From Pseudomonas sp. PSKL.D1 (lineage in GTDB: Bacteria; Pseudomonadota; Gammaproteobacteria; Pseudomonadales; Pseudomonadaceae): 64,000 bases of DNA. The notes beneath the pieces are model-generated. The model was not told the DNA's origin and made no database searches. It was given only the letters and a program-made list of their open reading frames with translations. The position numbers and the translations under genes were made by a program. The stretch covers positions 2,404,001 to 2,468,000 of the forward strand of contig NZ_CP118607.1 of NCBI RefSeq assembly GCF_028898945.1, read 5' to 3'. This document shows positions 18,710 to 25,609 of this stretch, in pieces; position 1 is the first letter of the stretch, and the number at the start of each line of letters is the position of its first letter.

Positions 18710-19579
18710 ATGAAAACGATTCTGGGTATCCACCGCAGCCCCCACGCCCATTGGGTAGGTGACGGCTTCCCGGTGCGCAGCCTGTTCACCTATGACAACT
18801 TGGCCAGCCAGATCAGCCCGTTCCTGCTGCTGGATTACGCCGGGCCGTACGATTTCACACCCACCACGGCCCGTCGTGGCGTAGGCCAGCACCCGCACCG
18901 CGGGTTCGAAACCGTGACCATCGTCTACCAGGGCGAACTCGAGCACCGTGACTCCACGGGCGCCGGTGGCTTGATCGGTCCGGGCGACGTGCAATGGATG
19001 ACGGCCGCCAACGGCATCATTCACGAAGAATTCCATTCCCCGGCGTTCGCGCAGTCAGGGGGCAGGTTGGAGATGGTGCAACTGTGGGTCAACCTGCCGG
19101 CTCGGGACAAGCGGGCGGCGGCCGGTTATCAAACGCTGCTGGCAACCGACATACCGGTGGTGCCGCTGGAAGCGGGCACCTTGCGGGTGATCGCAGGGCG
19201 TTACCAAGGGCACGCAGGGCCCGCGCGTACATTCACGGCAATGGATGTGTGGGACATGCGCCTGAAGGCGGGGTCGCTGCTGCAACTGCCGGTTGCCGAC
19301 GGGCGCAACGCGGCGCTGGTGGTGTTGAACGGCAAAGTCAGGGTCAATGGCGAGCGTGAAGTGGGCCCGGCCAGCCTTGTGCTGCTGGAGCGCAGTGGGG
19401 AAGGTGTTGAAATCGAAGCGTTGGAGGGTGCCAGTGTGCTGCTGCTCAGCGGCGAGCCGATCGATGAACCCATTGTGGGCTACGGGCCGTTCGTGATGAA
19501 CAGCCAGGCGGAAATTGCCGAGTCATTCGATGATTTCCATGCCGGGCGGTTTGGAGAGATGGCGCCTGTGCGCGCGTAG
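18710..19579 (+). CDS. Pirin-family cupin protein
   Basis: 289 residues with the bicupin pirin fold. The metal ligands of the family are conserved: His61 and His63 in QHPHRGFETV, then His105 and Glu107 in NGIIHEEFHS. Some bacterial pirins act as quercetinases and others bind metabolic enzymes, so the exact role is open. The start is preceded by GAGGAG at good spacing. It is probably a single-gene transcript. Confidence 0.95.
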   Translation: MKTILGIHRSPHAHWVGDGFPVRSLFTYDNLASQISPFLLLDYAGPYDFTPTTARRGVGQHPHRGFETVTIVYQGELEHRDSTGAGGLIGPGDVQWMTAANGIIHEEFHSPAFAQSGGRLEMVQLWVNLPARDKRAAAGYQTLLATDIPVVPLEAGTLRVIAGRYQGHAGPARTFTAMDVWDMRLKAGSLLQLPVADGRNAALVVLNGKVRVNGEREVGPASLVLLERSGEGVEIEALEGASVLLLSGEPIDEPIVGYGPFVMNSQAEIAESFDDFHAGRFGEMAPVRA

Positions 19580-19609
19580 GCCGCACGCACAAGCACCACA
19601 AAGGCTGGC

Positions 19610-19624
19610 ATGATAGCGCGATGA
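19610..19624 (+). CDS. Four-codon upstream ORF (M-I-A-R) overlapping the alkA start
   Basis: ATG ATA GCG CGA TGA lies directly upstream, with AAGG at ribosome-binding distance, and its stop overlaps the alkA ATG (ATGA). alkA itself lacks a clear Shine-Dalgarno, so translation of this minimal ORF may deliver ribosomes to alkA. Inferred from sequence only; translation is unproven. Confidence 0.35.
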   Translation: MIAR

Positions 19625-20532
19625 CCCGCTTGCATGCCGTGCACCGCCGCTTCACTTCACCCAGCCACCATACCCTGTGGCTGCGTTATCACACCCCTTA
19701 CCATTGGCCATCAACCCTGGCCTTCCTTGCCGCCCGCTGCATCCCCGGCATCGAAACCTTCGTTGATGGCCTCTACCGTCGTACGCTGGTCGTCGAAGGC
19801 CGGCATGCCGTGCTGGAGGCGCGCCCGGCCAGTGGCAACCGCTTGCGTATTCAACTGTGCGGCGTACCTGCCCGCGCGATCCCTGGCCTGATCCCCCGCA
19901 TCCGCCGTGTTTTTGATCTGGATGCCGACCCGTCGTCGATACATCAGTCCTTGTCCCGTGACCCGCTCATGGCCAGGCTTCTGGCCGCACGCCCGGGGCT
20001 GCGCGTGCCACAAGGCTGGGACGCCTGCGAGCAGGCCATGCGCACCGTGCTCGGCCAGCAGATCAGCGTGGCAGGCGCCATGACACTGGCCGGCCGCCTG
20101 GTCGCGCGCCATGGCCAGGCCTTCCATGGCCAGGAAAAGGAGTTGACCCACATCTTCCCGGCTCTCGCAGTGCTGGCCAGCGCCGAGTTCGGCAACATGG
20201 GCATGCCCCGTGCGCGCGCCGCCACCCTCGGCACGCTGGCCCGTGCGTTGGTTGAACAACCCGGGCTGTTACGGCAAGGGCAGCCGCTGGACGCCGTGCT
20301 CGGCAACTTGTGCCGGCTAAAGGGCATCGGCCCCTGGAGCGCGCATTACCTGGCCCTGCGCCAGGTGGGCGCGGCGGATGCATTGCCGTTGGGCGACGTT
20401 GCCCTGATCAAGGCCCTGCGCCTGCTCGAAGGCGCGGACGCGCAACTGGCCGAGCGCTCACTGGCCTGGCGGCCCTGGCGCGCGTATGCCGCCCAGCACC
20501 TGTGGGCCTGGCTCGCAGCCCCTGACGAGTGA
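19621..20532 (+). CDS. alkA: DNA-3-methyladenine glycosylase II, AlkA-like
   Basis: 303 residues. An N-terminal AlkA_N-like domain (about 1-115) is followed by the HhH-GPD domain. The helix-hairpin-helix is LCRLKGIGPWSAHYLALR, and the catalytic Asp is most likely the one in PLGDVALIKAL, matching Asp238 of E. coli AlkA. Another family segment is RTVLGQQISVAGA. By family it excises alkylated bases from DNA. There is no Ada gene nearby; a second alkylation-repair gene, alkB, lies at 47727-48371. Confidence 0.93.
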   Translation: MTRLHAVHRRFTSPSHHTLWLRYHTPYHWPSTLAFLAARCIPGIETFVDGLYRRTLVVEGRHAVLEARPASGNRLRIQLCGVPARAIPGLIPRIRRVFDLDADPSSIHQSLSRDPLMARLLAARPGLRVPQGWDACEQAMRTVLGQQISVAGAMTLAGRLVARHGQAFHGQEKELTHIFPALAVLASAEFGNMGMPRARAATLGTLARALVEQPGLLRQGQPLDAVLGNLCRLKGIGPWSAHYLALRQVGAADALPLGDVALIKALRLLEGADAQLAERSLAWRPWRAYAAQHLWAWLAAPDE

Positions 20533-20734
20533 CCGCTCGTCGCATAGTGCCATCATTCGAGTGAACAGCGCTGGCTCGCCACCGTTCTTCCACTAAGGTG
20601 CTAAAGGATCTCCCGCATCATCATTGCCCCGGCGCATGGACGGCCGCTTGGGCATGCGCATTATCAATTGGCACCCCGCCGCCCTTGGGCGTACCTACCT
20701 ACAACAGGCCATCCAGTCCAGAGAGGGTCGTACC

Positions 20735-20995
20735 ATGTCGTTGATTGGCGTTTCTACGTTGGAAATGCGGCAAATCATTGAGCAAGCTTGCCTGCCTGAT
20801 CGCTGCGAAGTCAGCTGCCCGGACGGCACCAGCCTGACCATCAAGCTGGGCCAGGGGCAAAACCTGGAAGAGGGCGTAACCCTCAGTGGGGTCTCCTTGC
20901 AGAGCCTTAACAGCTGCCGGGATCTGGTGAACCTGGTGGGGCAGTTACACGCCCTGCGAGATGCTCCAACGGTGGCCAGCAAGGCGATTGCCTGA
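20735..20995 (+). CDS. DUF1652 small protein
   Basis: 86 residues starting MSLIGVSTLEMRQIIEQACL, with a single domain that resembles the Pseudomonas-restricted DUF1652 family of unknown function. The start at 20735 has GAGAGG upstream; longer in-frame starts lack support. The pattern CEVSCPDGTSLTIKL suggests a small beta-rich fold. It is monocistronic, facing a convergent gene across a hairpin. Confidence 0.8.
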   Translation: MSLIGVSTLEMRQIIEQACLPDRCEVSCPDGTSLTIKLGQGQNLEEGVTLSGVSLQSLNSCRDLVNLVGQLHALRDAPTVASKAIA

Positions 20996-21008
20996 TTTTG
21001 CCTGAATG

Positions 21009-21030
21009 CCGGCCAGCCCAGCCTGGCCGG
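21009..21030. terminator. Hairpin between convergent genes
   Basis: A perfect 8-bp stem, CCGGCCAG-CCCAGC-CTGGCCGG, lies between the DUF1652 gene and the convergent small gene. Only a weak T-stretch flanks it, so it is a plausible but imperfect bidirectional terminator. Confidence 0.55.
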
Positions 21031-21034
21031 TTGC

Positions 21035-21322
21035 CTATTGCAGCTCCAGCAGCAAGTTCAGCCCACCATCCCCGCATTTACCGTGATCGCGCACCACGCC
21101 CCGATAGGTTTGCCCATCCCAGATGAAGGCGACGCTGTGGGCGCGTTCAACTTTGTCTGGCAGAGGGGGGCAGATGTGCAGGCGCAGGGCGGGGCGGCCT
21201 TGCAGGTTGAGCGCTGCGAGTTGGCACTGGCACTCCACGCTTTGCGCCACGGGGCCGAACAGGGTGTCGCGTACGTAGTCCAGTTGCACGCAGGTGTTGG
21301 GGGCGCGGCCGGGCATTTTCAT
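21035..21322 (-). CDS. Hypothetical small protein, five cysteines
   Basis: 95 residues starting MKMPGRAPNTCVQLDYVRDT, with Cys near positions 11, 31, 33, 51 and 82. No signal peptide or membrane segment is visible, and I recognise no family. Its start overlaps the stop of a 17-codon ORF with a strong ribosome site (ATGA), so it is probably translated by coupling. Codon use is typical of the genome, which supports it being real. Confidence 0.6.
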   Translation of the reverse strand: MKMPGRAPNTCVQLDYVRDTLFGPVAQSVECQCQLAALNLQGRPALRLHICPPLPDKVERAHSVAFIWDGQTYRGVVRDHGKCGDGGLNLLLELQ

Positions 21323-21372
21323 GGGTAGTGGCGGCTCGGAGTGGTGGGCATACGGGCAGACTGGTTGGGCAT
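21319..21372 (-). CDS. 17-residue leader ORF coupled to the downstream small gene
   Basis: The peptide reads MPNQSARMPTTPSRHYP. It is preceded by AAGGAG at a 6-bp spacing, the best ribosome site in the area. Its TGA overlaps the ATG of the 95-residue gene. A frameshift joining the two frames is a possible alternative. No regulatory codon run (for example repeated His or Trp) is visible. Confidence 0.45.
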   Translation of the reverse strand: MPNQSARMPTTPSRHYP

Positions 21373-21533
21373 GTCGGGCTCCTTGATGAGATGGCGTGAA
21401 TCACTTTTTTGAGGGTATATGGAGGAAGATGTTCAATAGGTTTTGGGGGCATGTATAGAACGGTTGGTGATTAGTGCGCTGCAAAATGGTTTTGTACCGA
21501 GGTTGCGTAACCCCGTATTTTCTCAGGGTCGCT
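21373..21533. other. Short AT-richer intergenic stretch
   Basis: This holds the upstream region of the small gene and the 3' flank of the immunity gene. Base composition drops here and stays low through about 23.7 kb. No convincing gene, terminator or RNA was found. Confidence 0.5.
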
Positions 21534-22472
21534 TTACTGTTCATCAAGCTTGACTCCATTAAGCCGAATAACCGGCTTGCGCTTTTTTGCAAATCCACAG
21601 ATCACATCGTTTTCGTGAGGGAATGCCACATACGGTACGTTGTACTGAATCCATGCCTCGCTACTGTTCATGCAGGCATACAAGAGAAACAGCGTGAGTC
21701 GTACAGGTATTGTCAATGGTGCGAATAGCCAGCCATATGGCCCAAGAAGTTCTGCCTTGAAGTCTGCAAGCCAATCTCTGTATGGCTGAATTGCAGCTTG
21801 GCGCCGACTCAGTTTTGCCGGCAGTGGGGGCGGCTCAGGTAGGCCTTCTGGCCCCCCGGCCATGTACCATTGCAGATAGGCCCAGAGCGAGCGAGCCGAA
21901 CGGTCACCGTCAATAACGCCCGAGTTACCGCAGGCAATGCAGATTTCGGTCGGTGGATCCATCGCAGAATCGACGCCCATAAGATAAAGCGGATGGCGAG
22001 AGGTGTAACCGTGTGATGTGAAAATGGGGATGAATCCAGCAATGCCTTCTATCTGATCCCAGTCAAGTACATGCATGCGTTTCGGGTCTTTGGGGTAAAT
22101 GAAATACAGTTTGCGTGTAATGCGGTTGATACGGATAAACGCACCGCGACATCGATGGGCACCGCTGGCGAAGTAAAAAAGCAAGGCAAAGCAGGGCATT
22201 GCCGGGCTTGAGGCAAGAATGCCAAGCAGCGTTTCAGAGTCGGTGCCAATCATTGCTGCGATGACAATTGCTGTTATCACCGATGCCACAATTGAAACTC
22301 CAATAAAACCCGCACTTCCGCCATTAACCAAGTTCGTGTAGGTTTCCAGTTCGACACATTTTTCGTTGACGCGACGTACTCCGTCCGGTTGTGGATGAAT
22401 GCATTGGTGCGGACCATGGTGTAATCGAGTTCCTCCAAATCGAAGGCTTTTGGGTAAACGCTTCGTTTTCAT
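21534..22472 (-). CDS. Probable immunity protein for the VasX-like effector (DUF6708-like)
   Basis: 312 residues. Two TM helices lie at about 55-105 (FIGVSIVASVITAIVIAAMI and a following FALLFYFASG), with a third near 255-275 (FAPLTIPVRLTLFLLYACM). The middle segment (RLTRKLYF-like, with DWDQIEGI) resembles DUF6708 proteins that sit beside VasX-type effectors; this resemblance is from memory. It overlaps the effector stop by 4 bp (ATGA). A membrane immunity protein fits a pore-forming toxin. Lower GC than the surrounding genome suggests transfer. Confidence 0.7.
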   Translation of the reverse strand: MKTKRLPKSLRFGGTRLHHGPHQCIHPQPDGVRRVNEKCVELETYTNLVNGGSAGFIGVSIVASVITAIVIAAMIGTDSETLLGILASSPAMPCFALLFYFASGAHRCRGAFIRINRITRKLYFIYPKDPKRMHVLDWDQIEGIAGFIPIFTSHGYTSRHPLYLMGVDSAMDPPTEICIACGNSGVIDGDRSARSLWAYLQWYMAGGPEGLPEPPPLPAKLSRRQAAIQPYRDWLADFKAELLGPYGWLFAPLTIPVRLTLFLLYACMNSSEAWIQYNVPYVAFPHENDVICGFAKKRKPVIRLNGVKLDEQ

Positions 22473-25309
22473 CCTGGCACCTTGACAGGGTCGAGTCGGG
22501 CAGGGTCGACGGGGTCTGAAAAAAGGTCTGCCGATCTGAGTTCCAGAGGTTCGGGAGCCCCTGATTGAAGAAAATGGAAGTCTGGTTGATCCAGATTTGG
22601 GATGAACATGAACTCGAAAAAAACCTTTACCGACTGGTGCATTTGAATAGACCAGCCGCTAGGCCTCCCTGCGTAAAACGTTGGGGTCACCAAGCATTCA
22701 TGATCAGGGTCGAATGCGCGGGTTGCCGAATCATGAGCAAATGGCCCATTGATTTGCGCCAGCGTTCTCTGGTCACGTTTGAAAGCCAATCGGGTATGAA
22801 ATGTCTGCTTTGAGGCGTCATCAGTAATGGGAAGTTGGTACGTGATACGCAGTGTGCCCACCCTGAATCCCGACGATTGATGCCAGCCAACGGCAATGCG
22901 AGGGCGGTAATACAAACTATGAACCGCATTGAGTTCTTGTTGGTTGGTGTAGTGTTTGTAGTGTTTTCCCCATGCGCTGTGTTTTAACCAAATGTCGACA
23001 GGGCCGTGTTTGGTATGGTCAACGCCTGCGACGAAGGCAACGCCTAGCCCTACCGCAATGATTGCGATTACTGCCCAACCTAGTGGGTTCAAGCCGAGCA
23101 CTGCAACGGTGGCCCCCGCCGTTATACCTGCCGCTGCCGCTGTTCCTCCTGCCCAAGTTGCCAGTGCGACGACGCCCCCTGCCACTGCGGAACCAAAATA
23201 CATAGCAGCTTGTTCAAAATTTCGATCCTGGATGGAACGCAGTCCTCTAAGTGCGTCAGTAATGGAAATTATCCCAGCACCTCCTGCACCAAAAATTGCA
23301 ACTCCGACTTTAGCTGATAGATACTTAACTCCAAGGGATCGTAATTTTTCTCCAGCGGCTTGATAAGTCAATGCGAGCACGGTCGTGCCGGCTTCGATGG
23401 AAGCACCAATCAAAGTCATGGTGGCTGCAGTAAGATCTATAATGTTGAGGAATTTGTCATTTTCTTGCTTTGCCTTTTTTGCGGCGCTGGAAAAATTGGT
23501 TATCGCCAAGTACCCACCGAGTCCAGCCAGTGACGGGCCTAAGCCAGCGCTAATCATGCTGCGCATGTGCGCAAACATATTTCCTGCATTTTGGCGGGCT
23601 TGACCGATTGGATTTTCGACTTTAGCTGTCTCAGCATTCTGATAGGTTGTTTCCCCAACCTTCACCAACTCATAAACATGCACCCGCGCCGTTAACGCAA
23701 ATTGCGCCATTTTCGGCGCCGGCAGCTTCCACGTTTTCAAATATTCTTTCTCCGGCGCATTACCCCGCTGAAACTCCCGCGCCTGACGCATCAAGTCCGC
23801 CACTGTTATTTCATGCAGCACAATCGTGGCCGCGAAGCGGATCTCCAGCACGTGCTTCAACCGCGGCACCAGCACATCCGCCCGATGCCCCGCCGGCAGT
23901 GCCTGCAGTAGCCCGAGCAGAGCGTTGGTGGCGGGGGTCGCGGCGTACTCCTGCAGGTAGTTGTCCACCACCGCCAGCACGCCCTTAGTGATATCGCCGG
24001 CCTTTTCGGCAAAGCGCGTGGCCAACAGCTCACTGCCATTGCTGAGGGCCAGCCAGAACGGGCTCCTTTCCGGTTGTTCCATCACCACCTGCTGCAGGCA
24101 CTGCCGGCCTTCGGCCGAATGCACCAGCCCGCCCAGGCAATCGAACACCACGGCCTCAAAGGCGTCGGCGAACGCTTTTACCTGCAGGTCGAAGGTACTG
24201 AGGGCCATGCCCAGCATGTGCTCAGGTTCGTGATGCATCACCCAGGCCGCGATGTCCTTGACTTGGGCATCGATGGCCAGGGTGCGCTTGGATAATTCCC
24301 GGGTGTACTGCTTTTCAAATGCCATCACCCCGTCGTAATCCACCAACTTGCGTTGGCGGGTGAGGGTGTCGGCGGTTTCGGTGTTGGTCCCGGCGGCTTT
24401 CTCGACGTTCTTGAAGTAGCCGGTGATGAACTTGGCACTTTGCAGGCGGTGCGCGTGCTGGCCGGTGTAGCGGGTGGCACTCTCGACGGTGAGGGTAGCC
24501 AGGTGGTGCAGTTCGCTGAGGATGCCGATGGGGTCATGCAGCGCTACCGCCAGGGGGCTTACACCGGGTTGCGGGCCCAGATTGCAGACCAGGTTGTGCA
24601 GCGCCTGGCCGTAGCGGGCCATGAGACTGAGGCGCTGGGTTGCGTCTGGAAAGGCCGGGAAGATTCCCGTCGTGCCACTGGTCTTGAGTTCAGCCACGGC
24701 ATTGCCCACGTAGGCGGCATCGAAGACGTGCGGCTGCAAGGGCAGTTCGGCGGGCTGCACGGCGGTGGCGAGCTGGCTGCGGATGCCGCCTTCGTCCTGT
24801 TCGATGCGCCACAGGGTGGCGTGGCTGAGCAGGGCTTCGCTGATCAGCAGGTAGACGGTATCGGCAATGTGGGTTTCGGGTGCGAGCACGTGGTGAGCGG
24901 CCCGCAGGATGTCGGGGACGGCGTGGCTGCCCGGGGCATCGCTGGTGTAGCACTGATCGGTCCACCACAGGTGCGCGAAGCGGATGTCTTCGGTGACCTG
25001 GTAATGGCGGGTTTTCATTCGCCCATGCTGGAAGTAGAACAGGTAGACATAGCTGCCGGGGCGCAACAGCCGCAGGCCGTAGGTCTTGGCGGTGTGCAGT
25101 GGTGGGTACTGGTCGACGCTGAGGGTCTGGAAGGTTGCGCGATCCAGCGGCTCATCGGCGATGCCGTAGCGCACGGGGTACAGCGGGATGCCGCGCTCGC
25201 ACGGCGGGGGTGCAATGGCCTGGCCGACGCGTGGGGCGCTGGGGTGGTTGGGTTGCAGGGCGCGTTTGTAGGGGCGGCGCACCGTGTCATTCTTTGTGTA
25301 ATCCGTCAT
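22469..25309 (-). CDS. Type VI secretion effector with VasX-like N-terminal region and pore-forming-like C-terminus
   Basis: 946 residues. The N-terminal part (about 38-60, CERGIPLYPVRYGIADEPLD) matches the VasX N-terminal region family (BTH_I2691-type T6SS effectors). Residues 540-760 contain several hydrophobic, Gly/Ala-rich helices, for example LNPLGWAVIAIIAVGLGVAF, consistent with a colicin-like pore former. The first 540 codons are GC-rich, the rest clearly AT-richer, so the gene looks like a conserved delivery part joined to an acquired toxin part. There is no VgrG, PAAR or adaptor gene nearby. The start has GAGGAG about 6 bp upstream. Confidence 0.8.
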   Translation of the reverse strand: MTDYTKNDTVRRPYKRALQPNHPSAPRVGQAIAPPPCERGIPLYPVRYGIADEPLDRATFQTLSVDQYPPLHTAKTYGLRLLRPGSYVYLFYFQHGRMKTRHYQVTEDIRFAHLWWTDQCYTSDAPGSHAVPDILRAAHHVLAPETHIADTVYLLISEALLSHATLWRIEQDEGGIRSQLATAVQPAELPLQPHVFDAAYVGNAVAELKTSGTTGIFPAFPDATQRLSLMARYGQALHNLVCNLGPQPGVSPLAVALHDPIGILSELHHLATLTVESATRYTGQHAHRLQSAKFITGYFKNVEKAAGTNTETADTLTRQRKLVDYDGVMAFEKQYTRELSKRTLAIDAQVKDIAAWVMHHEPEHMLGMALSTFDLQVKAFADAFEAVVFDCLGGLVHSAEGRQCLQQVVMEQPERSPFWLALSNGSELLATRFAEKAGDITKGVLAVVDNYLQEYAATPATNALLGLLQALPAGHRADVLVPRLKHVLEIRFAATIVLHEITVADLMRQAREFQRGNAPEKEYLKTWKLPAPKMAQFALTARVHVYELVKVGETTYQNAETAKVENPIGQARQNAGNMFAHMRSMISAGLGPSLAGLGGYLAITNFSSAAKKAKQENDKFLNIIDLTAATMTLIGASIEAGTTVLALTYQAAGEKLRSLGVKYLSAKVGVAIFGAGGAGIISITDALRGLRSIQDRNFEQAAMYFGSAVAGGVVALATWAGGTAAAAGITAGATVAVLGLNPLGWAVIAIIAVGLGVAFVAGVDHTKHGPVDIWLKHSAWGKHYKHYTNQQELNAVHSLYYRPRIAVGWHQSSGFRVGTLRITYQLPITDDASKQTFHTRLAFKRDQRTLAQINGPFAHDSATRAFDPDHECLVTPTFYAGRPSGWSIQMHQSVKVFFEFMFIPNLDQPDFHFLQSGAPEPLELRSADLFSDPVDPARLDPVKVPG

Positions 25310-25463
25310 GAAAACTCCTCGCAGGCAATCCAGGACTCAGCGATAAAAACCAACCACTGAACCCTAACGAGGAATGCATTCACCGAGGAGCTTCGGGCTT
25401 CCCAAAGTGCTGTAGGAAAATTCGACTTGTGCGCCGCCACTCCCATAAACGCAATTGAATCTC

Positions 25464-25481
25464 ACCCCCCAATTCGGGGAA
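25464..25481 (+). promoter_or_regulatory. Candidate enhancer palindrome upstream of mnxG
   Basis: CACCCCCAATTCGGGGAA matches the right half of the TTCCCC-N6-GGGGAA motif found at 37130, 37174 and (partly) 54179. It ends 74 bp upstream of the -24 element of the mnxG promoter. A further CCCC-rich stretch lies at 25484-25520. It is probably bound by a sigma-54 activator such as MnxR; the protein is inferred. Confidence 0.55.
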
Positions 25482-25554
25482 TCGCCCCGGGTAATCCTCC
25501 CCAATTCACTTCACTCCCCGTCATAACCCACTGAAATACCTACCCTTTACCACC

Positions 25555-25569
25555 TGGCACACACCTTGC
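25555..25569 (+). promoter_or_regulatory. Sigma-54 (-24/-12) promoter of the mnxG operon
   Basis: TGGCAC-ACACC-TTGC is a perfect match to the RpoN consensus TGGCAC-N5-TTGC, placed 41 bp before the mnxG start. By established knowledge Mn(II) oxidation in P. putida GB-1 needs the sigma-54-type regulator MnxR, which agrees. The rest of 25310-25609 holds only this control region and the effector's upstream flank. Confidence 0.85.
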
Positions 25570-25609
25570 TCCACCTCCTCGCAGAGTCCCCGCGTCCCGG
25601 AGGTGCAGC

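Noticed and set aside
21401..21598. Minus-strand 65-codon frame overlapping the immunity gene 3' end
   Set aside because: No ribosome site, overlaps the immunity gene, no recognisable features; probably chance in AT-richer DNA.
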